Positions 42,584 through 51,232 of a stretch of 64,000 nt of DNA are shown here, one piece after another (the first letter of the stretch is position 1; each line of letters opens with the position of its first letter). Both the position numbers and the translations under genes were made by a program. The notes below the pieces were generated by a model. That model saw only the letters and a list, made by a program, of their open reading frames with translations. It was not told where the DNA came from and ran no database searches. This DNA is from Oscillospiraceae bacterium (GTDB lineage: Bacteria > Bacillota > Clostridia > Oscillospirales > Ruminococcaceae): NCBI GenBank assembly GCA_015067175.1, contig SVMX01000001.1, forward strand, positions 1 to 64,000. Direction: 5' to 3'.

Positions 42584-45406
42584 TCAGTTTTCGAGGTATT
42601 TCACAAATTCCTCGCCCATGTATTTTTCGATATCTGCCTTAGAAAGATCCAAAGCATTTGCTATATCATCAACAAACCAATCAATTCTTGTTTCGGTTGT
42701 GAGTGAACGCATAAAATCGAGGTTGCTGTACCACTTATCCATCGAGGGCAGATAGAAGTCCTCAATATGCTTCCAACAATCGACCTGATACGGCATATCA
42801 GGCTCCATCAGCTCGATCATCTTATCAAGGTGCGCACCTACATACTCGGGAGAAAGCGTGCTGTTAAGATGGAAAGCAAGTCTTGCAAGGAAGAACTCCT
42901 TGAACTGATCGTTTTCCATAAGCGCTCTGAACAGCGCGTGGATCTTTACATACTCCGAATCGTGGAGGAATTTGTCAAATCTTGTTTTTGCCGCTGTGTT
43001 GCTTCTGAAGCTTATATCGTTATCGTAAAGGATAAAGTTCCATCTGCCGTTGTCGTATTCCTCAGACTTGAAGAATCTGATATTACCCGCGTCAAGGTCG
43101 CCGCTGTACGCTCTCATGATTATCATATCAGAAAAGCTTTCAAGATTGATCTGATCTGCAAGCCACTGATAGTTTTCGTCCTTTGAGAAATTGACCTTGC
43201 TTGAGTATATCTTTTTCCAGATAGCGTCCCAACCCTGATAGGACGAGCCGTATTTGAGATCATAATACTTGTCGATTATCGTAACGCTTTCCTCAGATAC
43301 GCCAAGATTATCCGCAATAAAGTCATCATCTATCTTCTCGCGTATGAAATAAACTCCGAAGTATTCGCCATTAATATAGAGGTTGCACGGGCGATAATCC
43401 TGTACCATCAGGCTTTCCATATTGCCGCTTTCAGAAGCAAGCGAGGTAAGGAACTCATCTGTGAACATGGAATCCGAAAGATAAGAAGCCTGTGAGCCGC
43501 TTCGGAGAACGATGTTGCTGAAGCTTGAAAGACCGTCCTCTCCGAAAATGGGGTATTCAAGCCTTGATGTGCCGTATTCCTTGCGGAATTCTATCTGTAG
43601 GCTCTTCTTATCAAAACGGCGGCTGTATGCACCGAATATCTTAATACCACAGTTTATTGAGAACTCCTCATTGCCGTCCAAATAGAACGCCATGTTGCCC
43701 ATTATCTCTTCATGGCCGTTGTAGTTTGTGTAGATTCCGTCTGCCCCGAACAACGCGGAATCCGCAGTTGAAAGCTTAACTATCGGCAAGGTATAATCGG
43801 GTATATCAATAAGATAGTTGAATGTAACACTGTCGGAGGGAATCATATCCTTGTTGTATACGATAGCTCTTATCGCCATAGTGGAGCTTACGGATATCTC
43901 CTCGCCATCATACACTTTCGAGTCCTTTGTGGGTCTGGAGCCATCGGTAGTGTAATACATAGTGCCTTCATAGGAGAAGGTAACAGTCTGAGGCTGCGAA
44001 TATACACCGCTCTTTACACTGGGAACAGGCGGTTCTGCAGTAGCCTTATATCCCTCGCCGTTTTGCTCGCCGATCGAAGGCTCTGTAAAGTAAACGAAGC
44101 CGTCCTGAGATCTGCCCCAGCTTCTGTCAACAGGGATCTCGGGAACCTCCACAGCGTCTGTAATATAACCATCAGCCTTTGAAACGTAAAGCTTCTCGCC
44201 CGTGGAAGAAATTCCGAAAGGCGCATAATCTGCGCTGTCACTGCTGCAGTAAGCAACGAAATATTCCCAAGGCTCCAGTGTTTTGTCGGGAAGCTGATAT
44301 CTCTGCAGCTCGCTGCCCTTATCCGAAAGATAATAGTCTGCAAGATCTATCGCCTCATCGGAATTATTATAAAGCTCCACGATGTCGTAATATCCGCCGT
44401 CAGGTGCATAATACTCCGTATTCGACGAAATTACCTCGTTGATTATAAGCCCATCTCTTTCCATGAACTGGCTCAAGCTGTTTGATACAGTGTTGTCGCT
44501 TCCGGGCGTGGGGTAATCAACAACGCCGAAGTCATACGTCCAAGAGGTATTCTCCTCCATCGCGTCAAAGGTCACGGCTGCTGCAAGGACACCGTCTTTT
44601 CTTCTTATGTATACGCTCTCTCCGTCCTTGGAAAGCTTGAACGGCACGTCCTTTTCACAGCATATCACCATATACTCCCCGCCTTTAAGCGTAACATCGG
44701 GAAGCGGTGCCATAAACGGCTGCTCCTTATCGGTAGAAATATAATACTCCGACAGGTCAATATCCATGGCCGAATCGTTATATATCTCGACCCAGTCGCC
44801 GTTACTTCCGTTTGCTATGTAGACGGAATTTGACGCCATTATCTCAGTTATCACAAGATCGTCCTTATCTCTGACAACACTGTAGCCGGGCGTGGGAGTG
44901 GACGACTCTCTTTCGTTTGACACCACAAAAGAATAGTTATCGTTGTGGTTAGTATACTTTACACTATGGCTTATAAGCTCGCCGTGAAAAACGGTTATAT
45001 GTCCCTCCTCTTTAAGGGTCAAAGGAACACTGCTGCTGCCGCTTTTGCCGTTAAAGAATACGATCGCATATTCTCCCGCAGGAATGTCTATCGCAGGAAG
45101 CGGAATTTTTTCCTCGCCGAGATATACCGTGTAATCAGAAAGCTTTAATCCCGACGACGAATCATTGTAAAATTCGACCCAAGATGAGAAATCGCCGTTC
45201 TCGTCAACTGCGCTCACATGGTTTTTCACCATTATTTCCGTAATTTTAAGCGCGGACGCGTCCTCATATTGGCCGTTCTTCAGAAGCTGGTCGTCCTCTT
45301 CTTCGCCAACCTCAGATGAGCCGTTGCAGCCTGTGAGCAATGTCGCAGCCTGCGAAAGCATTGCCGCTGCAAGCATGAGCGTTACGATCTTTTTTCCAAA
45401 CCTCAT
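42584..45406 (-). CDS. Lipoprotein with three lamin-tail domains and a CotH kinase-like domain
   Basis: A 940-residue secreted lipoprotein (lipobox LLTGC, Cys27). Three lamin-tail-like beta domains follow, each starting with a variant of ITEIM..N (about 50-140, 170-260, 305-400). Then comes a chitobiase-like beta domain with YYTTDGSRPT (about 455-525), and a CotH-type kinase-fold domain (about 530-880) with 'NCGIKIFGAYSRRFDKKSLQ', 'NLYINGEYFGVYFIREKIDD' and 'GRWNFILYDNDISFR'. CotH proteins of spore coats phosphorylate partner proteins; cell-surface versions occur in cellulolytic clostridia. The target here is unknown. It is 59 bases after rlmH and may share its transcript. Confidence 0.88.
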   Translation of the reverse strand: MRFGKKIVTLMLAAAMLSQAATLLTGCNGSSEVGEEEDDQLLKNGQYEDASALKITEIMVKNHVSAVDENGDFSSWVEFYNDSSSGLKLSDYTVYLGEEKIPLPAIDIPAGEYAIVFFNGKSGSSSVPLTLKEEGHITVFHGELISHSVKYTNHNDNYSFVVSNERESSTPTPGYSVVRDKDDLVITEIMASNSVYIANGSNGDWVEIYNDSAMDIDLSEYYISTDKEQPFMAPLPDVTLKGGEYMVICCEKDVPFKLSKDGESVYIRRKDGVLAAAVTFDAMEENTSWTYDFGVVDYPTPGSDNTVSNSLSQFMERDGLIINEVISSNTEYYAPDGGYYDIVELYNNSDEAIDLADYYLSDKGSELQRYQLPDKTLEPWEYFVAYCSSDSADYAPFGISSTGEKLYVSKADGYITDAVEVPEIPVDRSWGRSQDGFVYFTEPSIGEQNGEGYKATAEPPVPSVKSGVYSQPQTVTFSYEGTMYYTTDGSRPTKDSKVYDGEEISVSSTMAIRAIVYNKDMIPSDSVTFNYLIDIPDYTLPIVKLSTADSALFGADGIYTNYNGHEEIMGNMAFYLDGNEEFSINCGIKIFGAYSRRFDKKSLQIEFRKEYGTSRLEYPIFGEDGLSSFSNIVLRSGSQASYLSDSMFTDEFLTSLASESGNMESLMVQDYRPCNLYINGEYFGVYFIREKIDDDFIADNLGVSEESVTIIDKYYDLKYGSSYQGWDAIWKKIYSSKVNFSKDENYQWLADQINLESFSDMIIMRAYSGDLDAGNIRFFKSEEYDNGRWNFILYDNDISFRSNTAAKTRFDKFLHDSEYVKIHALFRALMENDQFKEFFLARLAFHLNSTLSPEYVGAHLDKMIELMEPDMPYQVDCWKHIEDFYLPSMDKWYSNLDFMRSLTTETRIDWFVDDIANALDLSKADIEKYMGEEFVKYLEN

Positions 45407-45465
45407 AATTTATCTCCTGTTAATTTTTATAATAAGCGATATAAAGCGCTACACTTTAAAGCCGT

Positions 45466-45945
45466 TTATTTGTGATATTTTGAATTGTTGATTATAGAAT
45501 ATGCTCTGTAGACCTGCTCAAACAGCATTACTCGCGCAAGGCTGTGCGGAAAGGTCATCGGGGACATAGACATACGAAGATCTGCGGAGCTTTTAAGCTC
45601 ATCAGATAGTCCGAAAGAGCTTCCCACTACGAAATTCACAGTGCTTATTCCGCGGTTTGCGATATCCTGCAGCTTGTCCGCAAGCTGCTCGCTGGAGAGC
45701 GTTTTGCCCTCGATACACATGGCAACGGTGAACGAAGCAGGCTTTATGTGCTCGCGGATACGCACCGCCTCCTGCTCAAGAGCCTTATCTATCTGCGTCC
45801 TGTTCGGGTCCTGCGGGAGGTCCACAGGCTGCGGCTCAAATACCTTTGCAGAGGCAAACGCGCCAAGCCGCTTCAGATATTCGCTGCAAGCCTCGCGGTA
45901 ATAGCTCTCTTTTAGCTTTCCCATAGCAATAAAATTTATATTCAT
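45466..45945 (-). CDS. rlmH: 23S rRNA pseudouridine-1915 N3-methyltransferase RlmH
   Basis: A 159-residue SPOUT methyltransferase that acts on pseudouridine 1915 in helix 69 of 23S rRNA on assembled ribosomes. The start is NINFIAMGKLKESYYREAC. The knotted SAM site reads 'VNFVVGSSFGLSDELKSSAD', and it ends 'SMSPMTFPHSLARVMLFEQV' then YRAYSIINNSKYHK, the standard tail. It lies six bases after the carboxypeptidase gene. Confidence 0.97.
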   Translation of the reverse strand: MNINFIAMGKLKESYYREACSEYLKRLGAFASAKVFEPQPVDLPQDPNRTQIDKALEQEAVRIREHIKPASFTVAMCIEGKTLSSEQLADKLQDIANRGISTVNFVVGSSFGLSDELKSSADLRMSMSPMTFPHSLARVMLFEQVYRAYSIINNSKYHK

Positions 45946-45951
45946 CTGAGA

Positions 45952-47424
45952 TTATCTCCTGATGTTTCTTTTCTTGCTCTTGCCCCTGCCCTTATTCTGA
46001 GGGAGCATAGTTATCTTTCGTCTGCGATTCATCTCGGACACGCGCTTTTTATGAGTTTTGCGGATATAGCTTGTAACTATGCACAGAACTATCAGCACGC
46101 CAACCAGCGCAACAATCGTCTTGAACTGCCATGTATCGAAAATGCCGCTTACCTTTTCTTTATAAAATTCAGTCATATCAAGCTCTACAGCACTCTCGGT
46201 AACAAGCGTCATATCGGTAAGCAGCTCGCCGTTAAGCAAAAGCTTAAGCGTTCCCATCTCTGCGCCCTTTTCAACAGGTGCAACAAGAACTTCCTCGTCG
46301 GTTTCACATATCTTCTGTATAGTAGTTGCATTGAGCGACTTCGGCAGAAGCGTCCAGTAATCCTCGGTAACGACAAGACCCACTGTGTCGGCGTCTTTAC
46401 CCTTTTCAACGTCTATTTGCATTATCTGTTCGTTTTTGTTTATAACCAGTGTATACTCAAACTCGTTGAACGCCCAGTCGTAGAGATTGATGTGGTCGGT
46501 AAAGGATAAGATGGTATCTGTTGGTGTGCCATCAGGATTGCAGTACGGCGCATTGAGCGTTACCAAAATATAGTGGAAACCCTCGCGCTCTGCGGTTGTA
46601 ACAAGCGCTCTGCTGCCGTAATCAACGTTTTCGTAGTCAAAAGTGCCATCGAGCTTTTTGTAGTAATATTTGTCAAGGCTGCCCGTTTTTATGGCATGAG
46701 CGCCCTCGTAATAATAAGGACTGCTGGGAGACACCATCGGGTTTGTCTGATAGATCGAATATCCATCAGGGTTTGCGGAGTTTTTTGGCATTTCGTAGGA
46801 ATATGTGTCGCATATCTCCATAAATCTCGGATATTTATCTATCGCATACTTGGTTATAAGATAGAGGTCGTATGCGGTAGTGTAATTATTCTCATCGAAA
46901 AGTCCGTGTGGATTGGTAAAGTTTGTATTTGTGCAGCCGATCTCCTTTGCCTTGTCGTTCATCATTCTGACAAAATTCTCGATACTCTCGCCGCCGACGT
47001 TGTAAGCAAGGATATTTGCAGACTCACAGGCAGAGCACACCATAAGCGAATAAAGCAGATCGCGATAAGTAACATTCGTCTGAAGCGGCTCTATAGCAGC
47101 ATTTGATACGCCATAGAAGTTCGGATTATCAACGTTGAATTCATTAAATGCAGTGTAAGGAGTATACACATACGCATTGAAGTCCTTTATGTTCTCCAGC
47201 GCCACAAGGCAGGTCATAATCTTTGTTGTCGAAGCAGGATACAGCCTTTTATCGGCGTTTTTCGACACGATCTCAATATCAGTATCAGCATTGACCATGT
47301 AGACAGCCTCGCTGTGAATGGTAAAATTCGGCGTAAAAGCCGCAGAAACGGAAAAACTACCCAAAAAAATACTGCATAGTAAAATAATCGGTAAAATTAT
47401 TGCAAATTTTTTATCTTTTCGCAT
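45952..47424 (-). CDS. D-alanyl-D-alanine carboxypeptidase (DacF-like PBP)
   Basis: A 490-residue serine-type enzyme that trims the last D-Ala of peptidoglycan stem peptides. A signal peptide (about residues 1-29) leads to the active-site triad: SxxK in YPASTTKIM (Ser65), SxN in 'SACESANILAYNVGG' and KTG in AIKTGSLDKYYY. A PBP5-like beta domain follows, then a C-terminal membrane helix (about 435-455) and a very basic tail on the inside. AlgW-like or DacB variants are less likely given the motif spacing. Confidence 0.92.
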   Translation of the reverse strand: MRKDKKFAIILPIILLCSIFLGSFSVSAAFTPNFTIHSEAVYMVNADTDIEIVSKNADKRLYPASTTKIMTCLVALENIKDFNAYVYTPYTAFNEFNVDNPNFYGVSNAAIEPLQTNVTYRDLLYSLMVCSACESANILAYNVGGESIENFVRMMNDKAKEIGCTNTNFTNPHGLFDENNYTTAYDLYLITKYAIDKYPRFMEICDTYSYEMPKNSANPDGYSIYQTNPMVSPSSPYYYEGAHAIKTGSLDKYYYKKLDGTFDYENVDYGSRALVTTAEREGFHYILVTLNAPYCNPDGTPTDTILSFTDHINLYDWAFNEFEYTLVINKNEQIMQIDVEKGKDADTVGLVVTEDYWTLLPKSLNATTIQKICETDEEVLVAPVEKGAEMGTLKLLLNGELLTDMTLVTESAVELDMTEFYKEKVSGIFDTWQFKTIVALVGVLIVLCIVTSYIRKTHKKRVSEMNRRRKITMLPQNKGRGKSKKRNIRR

Positions 47425-47481
47425 ATAGACAAATCCCCCATAATGAGTTATTATATAATATAGATATTATTTCACGATAAT

Positions 47482-47511
47482 ATTATAGCAAATCCAACAC
47501 CTTATTGTAAA
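47482..47511 (-). promoter_or_regulatory. Promoter of the carboxypeptidase gene
   Basis: Minus strand: TTTACA (47511-47506), 18 bases ending TGC, TATAAT (47487-47482). An A/T-rich 57-base leader follows. Confidence 0.65.
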
Positions 47512-47575
47512 GTGGTTTTGCTAAATTGTAACCGAATTTTAATAAATTGTAACTTTTAAAAGGACGGAAAACCCA

Positions 47576-48298
47576 ATGATCTACATTACAGGCGATATCC
47601 ACGGAGATTTTTCCAGATTTAAGGACCCTGCCCTGAAAAAGCTGCGCAAGAACGACGCATTGATAATATGCGGGGATTTCGGCTTTATATGGGACGGAAG
47701 TCCGAAAGAGAAAAAGCTGCTGAAAAAGATAGGACGTCGCAGATACAACGTGCTGTTCGTCGAAGGCTCACACGAAAACTACGACTTGCTTGAAGCGTAC
47801 GAGGAAAGCGAATGGTGCGGCGGCAAGACACGAAAGATAAGCGGCAGACTTCGCCAGCTTATGCGCGGTCAGGTGTATGAGATCGCAGAAAAGACTGTTT
47901 TCGCTTTCGGCGGTGGTCAGAGCGACGACAGTGTTGACCTTGTTGAGGGTCAGAACTGGTGGCCTCGCGAGATACCAAATGAAGCAGAGCTTCAATGCGG
48001 CATGGAAAATCTGAAAAAAGCCGACAATAAGGTGGATTTCATCGTCACTTACGAGCCGCCTGCAAAGCTGCATGATTTCATCGACCATAAAAGCGGCGAT
48101 GTGAACCATATAAATACATATCTCAACGGCATTTATGAGAACATCGATTTTGCCAAGTGGTTTTTCGGCAAGCTGCACCTAAATAAACTGGTGCCGCCGA
48201 AGTATCACGCGGTATACGACAATATCATAATCGCCGACAAAACAAAGATAAAGAAGAAAAAGGAGCCTAAGGGCGACAGTTCTTCCCGTAAAAAATAA
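47576..48298 (+). CDS. Calcineurin-like metallophosphoesterase
   Basis: A 240-residue two-metal phosphoesterase. Metal-ligand motifs appear in order: ITGDIHGDFSRF (residues 4-15), LIICGDFGFIWDG, and VEGSHENYD, where family members more often have GNHE. 'FAFGGGQSDD' and 'IVTYEPP' follow, the latter at the place of the usual H-rich motif. The tail is highly lysine-rich. Substrate unknown: it could be a nucleotide, RNA or protein phosphate. It is followed 20 bases later by a PC4-like gene. Confidence 0.88.
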   Translation: MIYITGDIHGDFSRFKDPALKKLRKNDALIICGDFGFIWDGSPKEKKLLKKIGRRRYNVLFVEGSHENYDLLEAYEESEWCGGKTRKISGRLRQLMRGQVYEIAEKTVFAFGGGQSDDSVDLVEGQNWWPREIPNEAELQCGMENLKKADNKVDFIVTYEPPAKLHDFIDHKSGDVNHINTYLNGIYENIDFAKWFFGKLHLNKLVPPKYHAVYDNIIIADKTKIKKKKEPKGDSSSRKK

Positions 48299-48318
48299 GA
48301 AAGAAGAGGTAAACAACT

Positions 48319-48555
48319 ATGGCAGAGATCAAATTTGAGATAACAAAGGAGCTTGGAGTTATTTCCGAAAACGCAAAGGGCTGGACAAGAGAGCTTAACC
48401 TTGTAAGCTGGAACGACCGTGAGCCTAAGTTCGATATCCGCGACTGGTCGCCCGACCACACAAGAATGAGCAAGGGCATCTCCCTCACCGAGGAGGAGAT
48501 GACACAGCTCGTTGAGCTGTTCAACGCACGCGATGAAGAAGACAGCTTCGAATAA
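48319..48555 (+). CDS. PC4/YdbC-type ssDNA-binding protein
   Basis: A 78-residue protein of the YdbC family, with the fold of the eukaryotic coactivator PC4. The pattern is very close to the family: EIKFEITKELGVISENAKGW, then 'ELNLVSWNDREPKFDIRDWS', PDHTRMSKGISL and a C-terminal helix. Family members form dimers that bind single-stranded DNA or RNA. GAAGAGG lies ten bases before ATG. It ends at a terminator and is co-transcribed with the phosphoesterase. Confidence 0.92.
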   Translation: MAEIKFEITKELGVISENAKGWTRELNLVSWNDREPKFDIRDWSPDHTRMSKGISLTEEEMTQLVELFNARDEEDSFE

Positions 48556-48568
48556 TTCTATAACACAC

Positions 48569-48597
48569 AAGAGGCGGGAACTACCCGCCTCTTTTTA
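48569..48597. terminator. Terminator between the YdbC gene and the MATE gene
   Basis: AAGAGGCGGG (48569-48578), loop AACTA, CCCGCCTCTT (48584-48593), then TTTATTG. It ends the plus-strand pair and overlaps the end of the converging MATE gene, so it probably serves both. Confidence 0.88.
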
Positions 48598-49962
48598 TTG
48601 TTCTGTTTTAAGTTTCGCTTCAAAGCTGAGCTTTTTTCGCCAGCCGCCGAACTTATAGCGCAAAATGCACATGACCGCAGTAAACAGCCATGTAAGACAA
48701 GTAGTGCCCCACACAGCCCAATAGCCTACACTGGGGATATTCATCAGAATGAACGCAAAGCCTATCCTGCCAATGACCTCAACGATACCATTAAGAAGCG
48801 CAAAGCCAACATCACCCGCACCGTTTAGCATTCCGCGCGTTATATGTATAAGCGAAAGCGGCACATAGAACAGCGCAGTAAGCTTCAGCGCCTTATCGCC
48901 GATAACAAGCACTTCGGGCTTATCCACGAAAATTCCGACGATATTATATCCGAACAGCATGAAAATTACCAGCATGAATAGTGCAAACGCAAAGCCTGTC
49001 AATCTGGTCTTGTGGTATCCTTTCATCGCGCGCTCCGCCTTGCCTGCACCGATGTTCTGTCCTGCAAAGGTCGAAACAGCGACATTAAGCGATACAAACG
49101 GTTGCTGCACAAGCTGCTCAACACGCATTGACGCGGTATACGCAGCCATGATATCCTCGCCAAAACCGTTCGCAGTCGTCTGCAAAGATATCATTGATAT
49201 GGACACCAGTGCATTCTGCAATGCTATCGGAATGCCTGTAGCAAAGGTCTTGCCGATTATCTTCATATCAGTTTTCAGCTCGCTGCGCTGCAGCTTGAAG
49301 CAAGGATTTTTCTTCAGCGCAAATATGATACTTCCAACTGCTGACGCGCCCTGTGCAATAACAGTTGCAAGCGCCGCGCCTTGAACGTCCATACTGAAAA
49401 CAACGACAAACAGCAGGTCAAGACCTACATTAAGAACGCTTGCTACTATCAAGAAATACAGCGGCGTGCGCGAATCTCCGAGCGAACGCAGAACGGAATT
49501 TATCCAGTTATACAAAGCTACGGCAATAGTACCGCTGCAAGATATCTGCATATATGCCACAGCGTCGGGCAAAAGACTTTCGGGCGTATCAAGGAACCGA
49601 AGCAACGGCTCTGCTAGGAAAGTAGATACCACGCTTATAAAGATACCAAGCGCCGCGAGGAGATAAGCGGAGTTTGTTATGAGCTTTTTGACGGAGCTTA
49701 TATCCTGCGCGCCGAAGCGCTGAGCTATCAAAATTCCGGCGCCTGTCGCAAGTCCTATACATAGCGTGAAAAACAAATATGTAATAGAGCCTGTGGCTCC
49801 CACTGCGGCAAGTTTGTCGCTGCCAAGATACTTTCCAACTATTGCCGAATCAACTATATTATAAAGCTGCTGAAAAAGATTTCCGACCAGAAGCGGCACC
49901 GAAAATTTTAGTATCTGCGAAAGCTCGTTGCCCTCGGTCATACTTTTTACATAGACTGCCAT
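48595..49962 (-). CDS. MATE family multidrug/sodium antiporter
   Basis: A 455-residue exporter with about 12 membrane helices in two similar halves. The N-terminal half has 'FSVPLLVGNLFQQLYNIVDS' and 'VGKYLGSDKLAAVGATG', typical of the NorM/DinF-type superfamily; the second half repeats the pattern with 'LNVAVSTFAGQNIGAGK'. Members expel cationic drugs or metabolites using sodium or proton gradients. The substrate cannot be told. GAGG precedes the start at 49962. Confidence 0.92.
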   Translation of the reverse strand: MAVYVKSMTEGNELSQILKFSVPLLVGNLFQQLYNIVDSAIVGKYLGSDKLAAVGATGSITYLFFTLCIGLATGAGILIAQRFGAQDISSVKKLITNSAYLLAALGIFISVVSTFLAEPLLRFLDTPESLLPDAVAYMQISCSGTIAVALYNWINSVLRSLGDSRTPLYFLIVASVLNVGLDLLFVVVFSMDVQGAALATVIAQGASAVGSIIFALKKNPCFKLQRSELKTDMKIIGKTFATGIPIALQNALVSISMISLQTTANGFGEDIMAAYTASMRVEQLVQQPFVSLNVAVSTFAGQNIGAGKAERAMKGYHKTRLTGFAFALFMLVIFMLFGYNIVGIFVDKPEVLVIGDKALKLTALFYVPLSLIHITRGMLNGAGDVGFALLNGIVEVIGRIGFAFILMNIPSVGYWAVWGTTCLTWLFTAVMCILRYKFGGWRKKLSFEAKLKTEQ

Positions 49963-49995
49963 AACTACCTCACAATATCAACTTTTACCTAGACA

Positions 49996-50024
49996 ATTTT
50001 ACTACACACTTCTTCAATTGTCAA
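49996..50024 (-). promoter_or_regulatory. Promoter of the MATE gene
   Basis: Minus strand: TTGACA (50024-50019), 17 bases, TAAAAT (50001-49996), about 34 bases from the start codon. It has no TG extension. Confidence 0.7.
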
Positions 50025-50092
50025 CAGGAAAATGATAGAATGTGAATAAATGGTAGAAACACACAAAAGCGCTTTAAAATACGATATGAATG

Positions 50093-50980
50093 TTATTCAA
50101 CTTCGCCGAATATCCTATATTTCAGACCGTTGATTATATCAACAGAGCCGAATACAGGCGTTGCTCCATCTCGCAGAAAAGGCTGTACTCCGCTGCAGTT
50201 TGTGCTGAAAACATCATACGGCGGCAGGCAGAAAAGCTCCCTGTTTTGCTTTACCGCGTGCTCTGCCGTAAATCTGCACCCACTAATCTCGGGCGCTTCC
50301 ACAACGAAGGTACCATGAGCAAGACCTGATATTATCCTATTGCGATGACGGAAATAGTCAGGGTCGACCGCAGTGCGCGGAAGCAGCTCCGAAACAACTG
50401 CACCGCCGCTTGCTATTATCTTTGCCCGTATGTGTGCGGTCGCAGCAGGATAATTTATCAGATTTCCGCACCCAAGCACGCCCACGGTAGGCACGCCATT
50501 ATTTAAAGCCGCTTGATGAGCAGCGCTGTCGATACCTGCCGCAAGTCCGCTGACTATTGCAACATTGAGAGCGGCAAGCTCTGAACAGATGCGGTTTGCT
50601 GCCCCTGCAGCGTAAGCGCTTGGTCTGCGTGTACCCACGACAGCAAGCGTGACATTATGGTTAAGCGCCGATACCGCACCTTGCACAAACAGAACTATCG
50701 GCGGCGTGTATATCTCACGAAGCAGCTTAGGATAAGCCTCGTCCTCTATCGTAATTATCTCAATCCCGTTTGCCATACATTCTGAAATAACTGCATTGAC
50801 ATCACGGCTTCGTATGCGCTCAGCGCGCTGTACTTCATCAGGAGTGAGCAAAGTGCACCTTTTGTCGCGTATTGCCTCAGCCGCTGCCTTTACACCGCCA
50901 TAGCTTTCAACTATCCAAAGTGTACGCTCATTGTGCGGCAGCATCACCATGAGCAGCCACAGCCAAATCTCCTTGTTCAT
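50093..50980 (-). CDS. dprA: DNA processing protein DprA/Smf
   Basis: A 295-residue protein of the DprA family. It binds incoming single-stranded DNA and loads RecA during natural transformation, and is widespread even in species not known to be competent. The Rossmann-like core has 'LAVVGTRRPSAYAAGAA', 'AIVSGLAAGIDSAAHQAAL', 'PTVGVLGCGNLINYPA' and 'RHRNRIISGLAHGTFVVEAP'. It stands alone here; in many Firmicutes it precedes topA. Confidence 0.94.
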   Translation of the reverse strand: MNKEIWLWLLMVMLPHNERTLWIVESYGGVKAAAEAIRDKRCTLLTPDEVQRAERIRSRDVNAVISECMANGIEIITIEDEAYPKLLREIYTPPIVLFVQGAVSALNHNVTLAVVGTRRPSAYAAGAANRICSELAALNVAIVSGLAAGIDSAAHQAALNNGVPTVGVLGCGNLINYPAATAHIRAKIIASGGAVVSELLPRTAVDPDYFRHRNRIISGLAHGTFVVEAPEISGCRFTAEHAVKQNRELFCLPPYDVFSTNCSGVQPFLRDGATPVFGSVDIINGLKYRIFGEVE

Positions 50981-51011
50981 TTTAATTTACCCCTTACTAT
51001 TAATTTGTTTA

Positions 51012-51040
51012 ATTATATCCCACAAACTTGCGCTTGTCAA
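51012..51040 (-). promoter_or_regulatory. Promoter of dprA
   Basis: Minus strand: TTGACA (51040-51035), 17 bases, TATAAT (51017-51012), about 25 bases before the start codon; consensus boxes, no TG extension. Confidence 0.75.
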
Positions 51041-51171
51041 CTTCTAAAACAAAAAATCGAACACAACATTCATTACGCTTCAACCTGCAGCAAAGCAGTT
51101 GAGTAACAATTTGCATCAAAGCGAAAATATGGCATAATAATGCGATTTTCACAAGTTTTTACAAAAAATGA

Positions 51172-51216
51172 TTGACTATAGTATAAAAACATGGTATACT
51201 ATACAGTATGATACCA
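51172..51216 (+). promoter_or_regulatory. Promoter and overlapping palindrome of the GGDEF-EAL gene
   Basis: TTGACT (51172-51177), 17 bases ending TGG, TATACT (51195-51200). An imperfect 25-base palindrome with arms TGGTAT (51192-51197) and ATACCA (51211-51216) covers the -10 box and start site, the usual place for a repressor. Confidence 0.65.
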
Positions 51217-51232
51217 AATTTCGGAGGAAGTT

